Position numbers and translations under genes: made by a program. Below, piece after piece: positions 1-15,000 of a DNA stretch of 64,000 bases. The stretch's first letter is position 1; the number at the start of each line of letters is the position of its first letter. Origin of the DNA: Corella eumyota (lineage: Eukaryota; Chordata; Ascidiacea; Phlebobranchia; Corellidae); the NCBI GenBank assembly GCA_963082875.1, contig OY720100.1:15958591-16022590 (forward strand). The letters run 5' to 3'. The notes under the pieces are model-generated. The model ran no database searches. It was not told the origin of the DNA and was given only the letters and a program-made list of their open reading frames with translations.

Positions 1-3000
1 TTTTAAAATACGTTGTTTAGACTAATTGAGTTGTAATGGTATTACTTAAATTCGATTTAAAATTTTCATCTTTTTCGCAAAATTTTTTTCATAATACCAA
101 AATGAGGTTAAGTGGTGGCGCTAGAGGCAATATAAAAAATACCTCTAATTTTTGTTTTATTGAATATTTTTATGAAATGTTTTATCTTGAATGTTAGTTA
201 GGTCAAGGCACATCTAATAAAATATTTAAATTTGAGTTTTGAAAATTTGTAAAATATTAATAAATTTGTCATAACTTTATCAATTATTAATATTTTTTGC
301 TAATTTTTTTAAAATACGTTGTTTAGACTAATTTGGTTGTAATAGTATTACTTAAATTCGATTTAAAATTTTCAACTTTTTCGCAAATTTTTTTTCATAA
401 TACCAAAATGAGGTTAAGTGGGGGCGCTAGAGGCAATATAAAAAATACCTCTAATTTTTGTTTTATTGAATATTTTCGTGAAATGTTTTATCTTGAATGT
501 TAGTTAGGTCAAGACACATCTAATAAAATATTTAAATTTGAATTTTGAAAATTTGTAAAATATTAATAAATTTGTCATAACTTTATCAATTATTAATATT
601 TTTTGCTAATTTTTTTAAAATACGTTGTTTAGACTAATTGGGTTGTTATGGTATTACTTAAATTCGATTTAAAATTTTCAACTTTTTCGCAAATTTTTTT
701 TTATAATACCAAAATGAGGTTAAGTGGGGGCGCTAGAGGCAATAAAAAAAATCCCTCTAATTTTTGTTTTATTGAATATTTTTGTAAAATGTTTTATCTT
801 GAATGTTAGTTAGGTCAAGGCACATTTAATAAAATATTTAAATTTGAGTTTTGAAAATTTGTAAAATATTAATAAATTTGTCATAACTTTATCAATTATT
901 AATATTTTTTGCTAATTTTTTTAAAATACGTTGTTTGGACTAATTGGGTTGTAATGGCATTACTAATATTCGATTTAAAATTTTCATCTATTTTGCAAAT
1001 TTTTTTCATATTACCAAAATGAGGTTAAGTGGGGGCGCTAGAGACAATATAAAAAATACCTCTAATTTTTGTTTTATTAAATATTTTCGTGAAATGTTTT
1101 ATCTTGAATATTAGTTAGGTCAAGGCACATCTAATAAAATATTTAAATTTGAGTTTTGAAAATTTGTAAAATATTAATAAATTTGTCATAACTTTATCAA
1201 TTATTAATATTTTTAAAATACGTTGTTTAGACTAATTGAGTTGTAATGGTATTACTTAAATTCGATTTAAAATTTTCATCTTTTTTGCAAAATTTTTTTC
1301 ATAATACCAAAATGAGGTTAAGTGGTGGCGCTAGAGGCAATATAAAAAATACCTCTAATTTTTGTTTTATTGAATATTTTTATGAAATGTTTTATCTTGA
1401 ATGTTAGTTAGGTCAAGGCACATCTAATAAAATATTTAAATTTGAGTTTTGAAAATTTGTAAAATATTAATAAATTTGTCATAACTTTATCAATTATTAA
1501 TATTTTTTGCTATTTTTTTAAAAATACGTTGTTTAGACTAATTGGGTTGTTATGGTATTACTTAAATTCGATTCAAAAATTTCAACTTTTTCGCAAAATT
1601 TTTTTCATAATACCAAAATGAGGTTAAGTGGGGGCGCTAGAGGCAATACAAAAAATACCTCTAATTTTTGTTTTATTGAATATTTTCGTGAAATGTTTTA
1701 TCTTGAATGTTAGTTAGGTCAAGGCACATCTAATAAAATATTTAAATTTGATTTTGGAAATTTGTAAAATATTAATAAATTTGTCATAACTTTATCAATT
1801 ATTAATATTTTTTGCTAATTTTTTTAAAATACGTTGTTTAGACTAATTGGGTTGTAATGGTATTACTTAAATTCGATTTAAAATTTTCAACTTTTTCGCA
1901 AAATTTTTTTATAATACCAAAATGAGGTTAAGTGGGGGCGCTAGAGGCAATATAAAAAATACGTCTAATTTTTGTTTTATTGAATATTTTCGTGAAATGT
2001 TTTATCTTGAGTGTTAGTTAGGTCAAGGCACATCTAATAAAATATTTAAATTTGAGTTTTGAAAATTTGTAAAATATTAATAAATTTGTCATAACTTTAT
2101 CAATTATTAATATTTTTTGCTAATTTTTTTAAAATACGTTGTTTAGACTAATTGGGTTGTAATGGTATTACTTAAATTCGATTTAAAATTTTCAACTTTT
2201 TCGCAAATTTTTTTCATATTACCAAAATGAGGTTAAGTGGGGGCGCTAGAGATAATATAAAAAATACCTCTAATTTTTGTTTTATTGAATATTTTCGTGA
2301 AATGTTTTATCTTGAATGTTAGTTAGGTCATGGCACATCTAATAAAATATTTAAATTTGAGTTTTGAAAATTTGTAAAATATTAATAAATTTGTCATAAC
2401 TTTATCAATTATTAATATTTTTTGCTAATTTTTTTAAAATACGTTGTTTAGACTAATTGGGTTGTAATGGTATTACTTAAATTCGATTTGAAATTTTCAA
2501 CTTTTTTGCAAATTTTTTTCATATTACCAAAATGAGGTTAAGTGGGGGCGCTAGAGACAATATAAAAAATACCTCTAATTTTTGTTTTATTGAATATTTT
2601 CGTGAAATGTTTTATCTTGAATGTTAGTTAGGTCAAGGCACATCTAATAAAATATTTAAATTTGAGTTTTGAAAATTTGTAAAATATTAATAAATTTGTC
2701 ATAACTTTATCAATTATTAATATTTTTTGCTAATTTTTTTAAAATACGTTGTTTAGACTAATTGGGTTGTAATGGTATTACTTAAATTCGATTTAAAATT
2801 TTCAACTTTTAGGCAAATTTTTTTTATAATAACAAAATGAGGTTAAGTGGGGGCGCTAGTGGCAATATAAAAAATACCTCTAATTTTTGTTTTATTGAAT
2901 ATTTTCGTGAAATGTTTTATCTTGAATGTTAGTTAGGTCAAGGCACATCTAATAAAATATTTAAATTTGAGTTTTGAAAATTTGTAAAATATTAATAAAT

Positions 3001-6000
3001 TTGTCATAACTTATCAATTATTAATATTTTTTGCTAATTTTTTTAAAATACGTTGTTTAGACTAATTGGGTTGTAATGGTATTACTTAAATTCGATTTAA
3101 AATTTTCAACTTTTTCGCAAAATTTTTTTCGTAATACCAAAATGAGGTTAAGTGGGGGCGCTAGAGGCAATATAAAAAATACCTCTAATTTTTGTTTTAT
3201 TGAGTATTTTTGTGAAATGTTTTATCTTGGATGTTAATTAGGTCAAGGCACATCTAATAAAATATTTAAATTTAAGTTTTGAAAATTTGTAAAATATTAA
3301 TAAATTTGTCATAACTTTATCAATTATTAATATTTTTTGCTAATTTTTTTAAAATACGTTGTTTAGACTAATTGGGTTGTAATGGTATTACTTAAATTCA
3401 ATTTAAAATTTTCAACTTTTAGGCAAATTTTTTTTATAATAACAAAATGAGGTTAAGTGGGGGCGCTAGTGGCAATATAAAAAATACCTCTAATTTTTGT
3501 TTTATTGAATATTTTCGTGAAATGTTTTATCTTGAAAGTTAGTTAGGTCAAGGCACATCTAATAAAATATTTAAATATGAGTTTTGAAAATTTGTAAAAT
3601 ATTAATAAATTTGTCATAACTTATCAATTATTAATATTTTTTGCTAATTTTTTTAAAATACGTTGTTTAGACTAATTGGGTTGTAATGGTATTACTTAAA
3701 TTCGATTTAAAATTTTCAACTTTTTTGCAAAATTTTTTTATAATACCAAAATGAGGTTAAGTGGGGGCGCTAGAGGCAATATAAAAAATACGTCTAATTT
3801 TTGTTTTATTGAATATTTTCGTGAAATGTTTTATCTTGAATGTTAGTTAGGTCAAGGCACATCTAATAAAATATTTAAATTTGAGTTTTGAAAATTTGTA
3901 AAATATTAATAAATTTGTCATAACTTTATCAATTATTAATATTTTTTGCTAATTTTTTTAAAATACGTTGTTTAGACTAATTGGGTTGTAATGGTATTAC
4001 TTAAATTCGATTTAAAATTTTCAACTTTTTTGCAAATTTTTTTCATATTACCAAAATGAGGTTAAGTGGGGGCGCTAGAGACAATATAAAAAATACCTCT
4101 AATTTTTGTTTTATTGAATATTTTCGTGAAATGTTTTATCTTGATTGTTAGTTAGGTCAAGGCACATCTAATAAAATATTTAAATTTGAGTTTTGAAAAT
4201 TTGTAAAATATTAATAAATTTGTCATAACTTTATCAATTATTAATATTTTTTGCTAATTTTTTTAAAATACGTTGTTTAGACTAATTGGGTTGTTATGGT
4301 ATTACTTAAATTCGATTTAAAATTTTCAACTTTTTCGCAAAATTTTTTTCATAATACCAAAATGAGGTTAAGTGGGGGCGCTAGAGGCAATATAAAAAGT
4401 ACCTCTAATTTTTGTTTTATTGAATATTTTCGTGAAATGTTTTATCTTGAATGTTAGTTAGGTCAAGGCACATCTAATAAAATATTTAAATTTGAGTTTT
4501 GAAAATTTGTAAAATATTAATAAATTTGTCATAACTTATCAATTATTAATATTTTTTGCTAATTTTTTTAAAATACGTTGTTTAGACTAATTGGGTTGTT
4601 ATGGTATTACTTAAATTCGATTTAAATTTTTCAACTTTTTTGCAAAATTTTTTTCATAATACCAAAATGAGGTTAAGTGGGGGCGCTAGAGGCAATATAA
4701 AAAATACCTCTAATTTTTGTTTTATTGGATATTTTCGTGAAATGTTTTATCTTGAATGTTAGTTAAGTCAAGGCACATCTAATAAAATATTTAAATTTGA
4801 GTTTTGAAATATTGTAAAATATTAATAAATTTTTCATAACTTTATCAATTATTAATATTTTTTGCTAATTTTTTTAAAATATGTTGTTTAGACTAATTGG
4901 GTTGTAATGGTATTACTTAAATTCGATTTAAAATTTTCAACTTTTTGCAAAATTTTTTTCATAATACCAAAATGAGGTTAAGTGGGGGCGCTAGAGGCAA
5001 TAAAAAAAATCCCTCTAATTTTTGTTTTATTGAATATTTTTGTAAAATGTTTTATCTTGAATGTTAGTTAGGTCAAGGCACATCTAATAAAATATTTAAA
5101 TTTGAGTTTTGAAAATTTGTAAAATATTAATAAATTTGTCATAACTTTATCAATTATTAATATTTTTTGCTAATTTTTTTAAAATACGTTGTTTGGACTA
5201 ATTGGGTTGTAATGGCTTTACTAATATTCGATTTAAAATTTTCATCTATTTTGCAAATTTTTTTCATATTCTCAAAATGAGGTTAAGTGGGGGCGCTAGA
5301 GGCAATATAAAAAATACCTCTAATTTTTGTTTTATTAAATATTTTTGTGAAATGTTTTATCATGGATGTTAATTAGGTCAAGGCACATCTAATAAAATAT
5401 TTTAATTTAAGTTTTGAAAATTTGTAAAATATTAATAAATTTGTCATAACTTTATCAATTATTAATATTTTTTGCTAATTTTTTTAAAATACGTTGTTTA
5501 GACTAATTGGGTTGTTATGGTATTACTTAAATTCGATTTAAAATTTTCAACTTTTTCGCAAAATTTTTTTCATAATACCAAAATGAGGTTAAGTGGGGCG
5601 CTAGAGGCAATATAAAAAATACCTCTAATTTTTGTTTTATTGAATATTTTCGTGAAATGTTTTATCTTGAATGTTAGTTAAGTCAAGGCACATCTAATAA
5701 AATATTTAAATTTGAGTTTTGAAATATTGTAAAATATTAATAAATTTTTCATAACTTTATCAATTATTAATATTTTTTGCTAATTTTTTTAAAATATGTT
5801 GTTTAGACTAATTGGGTTGTAATGGTATTACTTAAATTCGATTTAAAATTTTCAACTTTTTGCAAAATTTTTTTCATAATACCAAAATGAGGTTAAGTGG
5901 GGGCGCTAGAGGCAATAAAAAAAATCCCTCTAATTTTTGTTTTATTGAATATTTTTGTAAAATGTTTTATCTTGAATGTTAGTTAGGTCAAGGCACATCT

Positions 6001-9000
6001 AATAAAATATTTAAATTTGAGTTTTGAAAATTTGTAAAATATTAATAAATTTGTCATAACTTTATCAATTATTAATATTTTTTGCTAATTTTTTTAAAAT
6101 ACGTTGTTTGGACTAATTGGGTTGTAATGGCTTTACTAATATTTGATTTAAAATTTTCATCTATTTTGCAAAATTTTTTCATATTCCCAAAATGAGGTTA
6201 AGTGGGGGCGCTAGAGGCAATATAAAAAATACCTCTAGTTTTTGTTTTATTAAATATTTTTGTGAAATGTTTTATCTTGGATGTACATTAGGTCAAGGCA
6301 CATCTAATAAAATATTTAAATTTAAGTTTTGAAAATTTGTAAAATATTAATAAATTTGTCATAACTTTATCAATTATTAATATTTTTTGCTAATTTTTTT
6401 AAAATACGTTGTTTAGACTAATTTGGTTGTAATAGTATTACTTAAATTCGATTTAAAATTTTCAACTTTTTCGCAAATTTTTTTTCATAATACCAAAATG
6501 AGGTTAAGTGGGGGCGCTAGAGGCAATATAAAAAATACCTCTAATTTTTGTTTTATTGAATATTTTCGTGAAATGTTTTATCTTGAATGTTAGTTAGGTC
6601 AAGACACATCTAATAAAATATTTAAATTTGAGTTTTGAAAATTTGTAAAATATTAATAAATTTGTCATAACTTTATCAATTATTAATATTTTTTGCTAAT
6701 TTTTTTAAAATACGTTGTTTAGACTAATTGGGTTGTTATGGTATTACTTAAATTCGATTTAAAATTTTCAACTTTTTCGCAAATTTTTTTTTATAATACC
6801 AAAATGAGGTTAAGTGGGGGCGCTAGAGGCAATAAAAAAAATCCCTCTAATTTTTGTTTTATTGAATATTTTTGTAAAATGTTTTATCTTGAATGTTAGA
6901 TAGGTCAAGGCACATTTAATAAAATATTTAAATTTGAGTTTTGAAAATTTGTAAAATATTAATAAATTTGTCATAACTTTATCAATTATTAATATTTTTT
7001 GCTAATTTTTTTAAAATACGTTGTTTGGACTAATTGGGTTGTAATGGCATTACTAATATTCGATTTAAAATTTTCATCTATTTTGCAAATTTTTTTCATA
7101 TTACCAAAATGAGGTTAAGTGGGGGCGCTAGAGACAATATAAAAAATACCTCTAATTTTTGTTTTATTAAATATTTTCGTGAAATGTTTTATCTTGAATA
7201 TTAGTTAGGTCAAGGCACATCTAATAAAATATTTAAATTTGAGTTTTGAAAATTTGTAAAATATTAATAAATTTGTCATAACTTTATCAATTATTAATAT
7301 TTTTAAAATACGTTGTTTAGACTAATTGAGTTGTAATGGTATTACTTAAATTCGATTTAAAATTTTCATCTTTTTCGCAAAATTTTTTTCATAATACCAA
7401 AATGAGGTTAAGTGGTGGCGCTAGAGACAATATAAAAAATACCTCTAATTTTTGTTTTATTGAATATTTTTATGAAATGTTTTATCTTGAATGTTAGTTA
7501 GGTCAAGGCACATCTAATAAAATATTTAAATTTGAGTTTTGAAAATTTGTAAAATATTAATAAATTTGTCATAACTTTATCAATTATTAATATTTTTTGC
7601 TATTTTTTTTAAAATACGTTGTTTAGACTAATTGGGTTGTTATGGTATTACTTAAATTCGATTCAAAAATTTCAACTTTTTCGCAAAATTTTTTTCATAA
7701 TACCAAAATGAGGTTAAGTGGGGGCGCTAGAGGCAATACAAAAAATACCTCTAATTTTTGTTTTATTGAATATTTTCGTGAAATGTTTTATCTTGAATGT
7801 TAGTTAGGTCAAGGCACATCTAATAAAATATTTAAATTTGATTTTGGAAATTTGTAAAATATTAATAAATTTGTCATAACTTTATCAATTATTAATATTT
7901 TTTGCTAATTTTTTTAAAATATGTTGTTTAGACTAATTGGGTTGTAATGGTATTACTTAAATTCGATTTAAAATTTTCAACTTTTTGCAAAATTTTTTTC
8001 ATAATACCAAAATGAGGTTAAGTGGGGGCGCTAGAGGCAATAAAAAAAATCCCTCTAATTTTTGTTTTATTGAATATTTTTGTAAAATGTTTTATCTTGA
8101 ATGTTAGTTAGGTCAAGGCACATCTAATAAAATATTTAAATTTGAGTTTTGAAAATTTGTAAAATATTAATAAATTTGTCATAACTTTATCAATTATTAA
8201 TATTTTTTGCTAATTTTTTTAAAATACGTTGTTTGGACTAATTGGGTTGTAATGGCTTTACTAATATTTGATTTAAAATTTTCATCTATTTTGCAAAATT
8301 TTTTCATATTCCCAAAATGAGGTTAAGTGGGGGCGCTAGAGGCAATATAAAAAATACCTCTAGTTTTTGTTTTATTAAATATTTTTGTGAAATGTTTTAT
8401 CTTGGATGTACATTAGGTCAAGGCACATCTAATAAAATATTTAAATTTAAGTTTTGAAAATTTGTAAAATATTAATAAATTTGTCATAACTTTATCAATT
8501 ATTAATATTTTTTGCTAATTTTTTTAAAATACGTTGTTTAGACTAATTTGGTTGTAATAGTATTACTTAAATTCGATTTAAAATTTTCAACTTTTTCGCA
8601 AATTTTTTTTCATAATACCAAAATGAGGTTAAGTGGGGGCGCTAGAGGCAATATAAAAAATACCTCTAATTTTTGTTTTATTGAATATTTTCGTGAAATG
8701 TTTTATCTTGAATGTTAGTTAGGTCAAGACACATCTAATAAAATATTTAAATTTGAGTTTTGAAAATTTGTAAAATATTAATAAATTTGTCATAACTTTA
8801 TCAATTATTAATATTTTTTGCTAATTTTTTTAAAATACGTTGTTTAGACTAATTGGGTTGTTATGGTATTACTTAAATTCGATTTAAAATTTTCAACTTT
8901 TTCGCAAATTTTTTTTTATAATACCAAAATGAGGTTAAGTGGGGGCGCTAGAGGCAATAAAAAAAATCCCTCTAATTTTTGTTTTATTGAATATTTTTGT

Positions 9001-12000
9001 AAAATGTTTTATCTTGAATGTTAGTTAGGTCAAGGCACATTTAATAAAATATTTAAATTTGAGTTTTGAAAATTTGTAAAATATTAATAAATTTGTCATA
9101 ACTTTATCAATTATTAATATTTTTTGCTAATTTTTTTAAAATACGTTGTTTGGACTAATTGGGTTGTAATGGCATTACTAATATTCGATTTAAAATTTTC
9201 ATCTATTTTGCAAATTTTTTTCATATTACCAAAATGAGGTTAAGTGGGGGCGCTAGAGACAATATAAAAAATACCTCTAATTTTTGTTTTATTAAATATT
9301 TTCGTGAAATGTTTTATCTTGAATATTAGTTAGGTCAAGGCACATCTAATAAAATATTTAAATTTGAGTTTTGAAAATTTGTAAAATATTAATAAATTTG
9401 TCATAACTTTATCAATTATTAATATTTTTAAAATACGTTGTTTAGACTAATTGAGTTGTAATGGTATTACTTAAATTCGATTTAAAATTTTCATCTTTTT
9501 CGCAAAATTTTTTTCATAATACCAAAATGAGGTTAAGTGGTGGCGCTAGAGACAATATAAAAAATACCTCTAATTTTTGTTTTATTGAATATTTTTATGA
9601 AATGTTTTATCTTGAATGTTAGTTAGGTCAAGGCACATCTAATAAAATATTTAAATTTGAGTTTTGAAAATTTGTAAAATATTAATAAATTTGTCATAAC
9701 TTTATCAATTATTAATATTTTTTGCTATTTTTTTTAAAATACGTTGTTTAGACTAATTGGGTTGTTATGGTATTACTTAAATTCGATTCAAAAATTTCAA
9801 CTTTTTCGCAAAATTTTTTTCATAATACCAAAATGAGGTTAAGTGGGGGCGCTAGAGGCAATACAAAAAATACCTCTAATTTTTGTTTTATTGAATATTT
9901 TCGTGAAATGTTTTATCTTGAATGTTAGTTAGGTCAAGGCACATCTAATAAAATATTTAAATTTGATTTTGGAAATTTGTAAAATATTAATAAATTTGTC
10001 ATAACTTTATCAATTATTAATATTTTTTGCTATTTTTTTAAAAATACGTTGTTTAGACTAATTGGGTTGTTATGGTATTACTTAAATTCGATTCAAAAAT
10101 TTCAACTTTTTCGCAAAATTTTTTTCATAATACCAAAATGAGGTTAAGTGGGGGCGCTAGAGGCAATATAAAAAGTACCTCTAATTTTTGTTTTATTGAA
10201 TATTTTCGTGAAATGTTTTATCTTGAATGTTAGTTAGGTCAAGGCACATCTAATAAAATATTTAAATTTGAGTTTTGAAAATTTGTAAAATATTAATAAA
10301 TTTGTCATAACTTTATCAATTATTAATATTTTTTGCTAATTTTTTTAAAATATGTTGTTTAGACTAATTGGGTTGTAATGGTGTTACTTAAATTCGATTT
10401 AAAATTTTCAACTTTTTGCAAAATTTTTTTCATAATACCAAAATGAGGTTAAGTGGGGGCGCTAGAGGCAATAAAAAAAATCTCTCTAATTTTTGTTTTA
10501 TTGAATATTTTCGTGAAATGTTTTATCTTGAATGTTAGTTAGGTCAAGGCACATCTAATAAAATATTTAAATTTGAGTTTTGAAAATTTGTAAAATATTA
10601 ATAAATTTGTCATAACTTTATCAATTATTAATATTTTTTGCTAATTTTTTTAAAATACGTTGTTTGGACTAATTGGGTTGTAATGGCTTTACTAATATTT
10701 GATTTAAAATTTTCATCTATTTTGCAAATTTTTTTCATATTCCCAAAATGAGGTTAAGTGGGGGCGCTAGAGGCAATATAAAAAATACCTCTAGTTTTTG
10801 TTTTATTAAATATTTTTGTGAAATGTTTTATCTTGGATGTACATTAGGTCAAGGCACATCTAATAAAATATTTAAATTTAAGTTTTGAAAATTTGTAAAA
10901 TATTAATAAATTTGTCATAACTTTATCAATTATTAATATTTTTTGCTAATTTTTTTAAAATACGTTGTTTAGACTAATTTGGTTGTAATAGTATTACTTA
11001 AATTCGATTTAAAATTTTCAACTTTTTCGCAAATTTTTTTTCATAATACCAAAATGAGGTTAAGTGGGGGCGCTAGAGGCAATATAAAAAATACCTCTAA
11101 TTTTTGTTTTATTGAATATTTTCGTGAAATGTTTTATCTTGAATGTTAGTTAGGTCAAGACACATCTAATAAAATATTTAAATTTGAGTTTTGAAAATTT
11201 GTAAAATATTAATAAATTTGTCATAACTTTATCAATTATTAATATTTTTTGCTAATTTTTTTAAAATACGTTGTTTAGACTAATTGGGTTGTTATGGTAT
11301 TACTTAAATTCGATTTAAAATTTTCAACTTTTTCGCAAATTTTTTTTCATAATACCAAAATGAGGTTAAGTGGGGGCGCTAGAGGCAATAAAAAAAATCC
11401 CTCTAATTTTTGTTTTATTGAATATTTTTGTAAAATGTTTTATCTTGAATGTTAGTTAGGTCAAGGCACATTTAATAAAATATTTAAATTTGAGTTTTGA
11501 AAATTTGTAAAATATTAATAAATTTGTCATAACTTTATCAATTATTAATATTTTTTGCTAATTTTTTTAAAATACGTTGTTTGGACTAATTGGGTTGTAA
11601 TGGCATTACTAATATTCGATTTAAAATTTTCATCTATTTTGCAAATTTTTTTCATATTACCAAAATGAGGTTAAGTGGGGGCGCTAGAGACAATATAAAA
11701 AATACCTCTAATTTTTGTTTTATTGAATATTTTCGTGAAATGTTTTATCTTGAATATTAGTTAGGTCAAGGCACATCTAATAAAATATTTAAATTTGAGT
11801 TTTGAAAATTTGTAAAATATTAATAAATTTGTCATAACTTTATCAATTATTAATATTTTTAAAATACGTTGTTTAGACTAATTGGGTTGTAATGGTATTA
11901 CTTAAATTCGATTTAAAATATTCAACTTTTTCGCAAATTTTTTTCATATTACCAAAATGAGGTTAAGTGGGGGCGCTAGAGATAATATAAAAAATACCTC

Positions 12001-15000
12001 TAATTTTTGTTTTATTGAATATTTTCGTGAAATGTTTTATCTTGAATGTTAGTTAGGTCATGGCACATCTAATAAAATATTTAAATTTGAGTTTTGAAAA
12101 TTTGTAAAATATTAATAAATTTGTCATAACTTTATCAATTATTAATATTTTTTGCTAATTTTTTTAAAATACGTTGTTTAGACTAATTGGGTTGTAATGG
12201 TATTACTTAAATTCGATTTGAAATTTTCAACTTTTTTGCAAATTTTTTTCATATTACCAAAATGAGGTTAAGTGGGGGCGCTAGAGACAATATAAAAAAT
12301 ACCTCTAATTTTTGTTTTATTGAATATTTTCGTGAAATGTTTTATCTTGAATGTTAGTTAGGTCAAGGCACATCTAATAAAATATTTAAATTTGAGTTTT
12401 GAAAATTTGTAAAATATTAATAAATTTGTCATAACTTTATCAATTATTAATATTTTTTGCTAATTTTTTTAAAATACGTTGTTTGGACTAATTGGGTTGT
12501 AATGGCTTTACTAATATTTGATTTAAAATTTTCATCTATTTTGCAAATTTTTTTCATATTCCCAAAATGAGGTTAAGTGGGGGCGCTAGAGGCAATATAA
12601 AAAATACCTCTAGTTTTTGTTTTATTAAATATTTTTGTGAAATGTTTTATCTTGGATGTACATTAGGTCAAGGCACATCTAATAAAATATTTAAATTTAA
12701 GTTTTGAAAATTTGTAAAATATTAATAAATTTGTCATAACTTTATCAATTATTAATATTTTTTGCTAATTTTTTTAAAATACGTTGTTTAGACTAATTTG
12801 GTTGTAATAGTATTACTTAAATTCGATTTAAAATTTTCAACTTTTTCGCAAATTTTTTTTCATAATACCAAAATGAGGTTAAGTGGGGGCGCTAGAGGCA
12901 ATATAAAAAATACCTCTAATTTTTGTTTTATTGAATATTTTCGTGAAATGTTTTATCTTGAATGTTAGTTAGGTCAAGACACATCTAATAAAATATTTAA
13001 ATTTGAGTTTTGAAAATTTGTAAAATATTAATAAATTTGTCATAACTTTATCAATTATTAATATTTTTTGCTAATTTTTTTAAAATACGTTGTTTAGACT
13101 AATTGGGTTGTTATGGTATTACTTAAATTCGATTTAAAATTTTCAACTTTTTCGCAAATTTTTTTTCATAATACCAAAATGAGGTTAAGTGGGGGCGCTA
13201 GAGGCAATAAAAAAAATCCCTCTAATTTTTGTTTTATTGAATATTTTTGTAAAATGTTTTATCTTGAATGTTAGTTAGGTCAAGGCACATTTAATAAAAT
13301 ATTTAAATTTGAGTTTTGAAAATTTGTAAAATATTAATAAATTTGTCATAACTTTATCAATTATTAATATTTTTTGCTAATTTTTTTAAAATACGTTGTT
13401 TGGACTAATTGGGTTGTAATGGCATTACTAATATTCGATTTAAAATTTTCATCTATTTTGCAAATTTTTTTCATATTACCAAAATGAGGTTAAGTGGGGG
13501 CGCTAGAGACAATATAAAAAATACCTCTAATTTTTGTTTTATTGAATATTTTCGTGAAATGTTTTATCTTGAATATTAGTTAGGTCAAGGCACATCTAAT
13601 AAAATATTTAAATTTGAGTTTTGAAAATTTGTAAAATATTAATAAATTTGTCATAACTTTATCAATTATTAATATTTTTAAAATACGTTGTTTAGACTAA
13701 TTGGGTTGTAATGGTATTACTTAAATTCGATTTAAAATATTCAACTTTTTCGCAAATTTTTTTCATATTACCAAAATGAGGTTAAGTGGGGGCGCTAGAG
13801 ATAATATAAAAAATACCTCTAATTTTTGTTTTATTGAATATTTTCGTGAAATGTTTTATCTTGAATGTTAGTTAGGTCATGGCACATCTAATAAAATATT
13901 TAAATTTGAGTTTTGAAAATTTGTAAAATATTAATAAATTTGTCATAACTTTATCAATTATTAATATTTTTTGCTAATTTTTTTAAAATACGTTGTTTAG
14001 ACTAATTGGGTTGTAATGGTATTACTTAAATTCGATTTGAAATTTTCAACTTTTTTGCAAATTTTTTTCATATTACCAAAATGAGGTTAAGTGGGGGCGC
14101 TAGAGACAATATAAAAAATACCTCTAATTTTTGTTTTATTGAATATTTTCGTGAAATGTTTTATCTTGAATGTTAGTTAGGTCAAGGCACATCTAATAAA
14201 ATATTTAAATTTGAGTTTTGAAAATTTGTAAAATATTAATAAATTTGTCATAACTTTATCAATTATTAATATTTTTTGCTAATTTTTTTAAAATACGTTG
14301 TTTAGACTAATTGGGTTGTAATGGTATTACTTAAATTCGATTTAAAATTTTCAACTTTTAGGCAAATTTTTTTTATAATAACAAAATGAGGTTAAGTGGG
14401 GGCGCTAGTGGCAATATAAAAAATACCTCTAATTTTTGTTTTATTGAATATTTTCGTGAAATGTTTTATCTTGAATGTTAGTTAGGTCAAGGCACATCTA
14501 ATAAAATATTTAAATTTGAGTTTTGAAAATTTGTAAAATATTAATAAATTTGTCATAACTTATCAATTATTAATATTTTTTGCTAATTTTTTTAAAATAC
14601 GTTGTTTAGACTAATTGGGTTGTAATGGTATTACTTAAATTCGATTTAAACTTTTCAACTTTTTCGCAAAATTTTTTTATAATACCAAAATGAGGTTAAG
14701 TGGGGGCGCTAGAGGCAATATAAAAAATACGTCTAATTTTTGTTTTATTGAATATTTTCGTGAAATGTTTTATCTTGAATGTTAGTTAGGTCAAGGCACA
14801 TCTAATAAAATATTTAAATTTGAGTTTTGAAAATTTGTAAAATATTAATAAATTTGTCATAACTTTATCAATTATTAATATTTTTTGCTAATTTTTTTAA
14901 AATACGTTGTTTAGACTAATTGGGTTGTAATGGTATTACTTAAATTCGATTTGAAATTTTCAACTTTTTCGCAAATTTTTTTCATATTACCAAAATGAGG

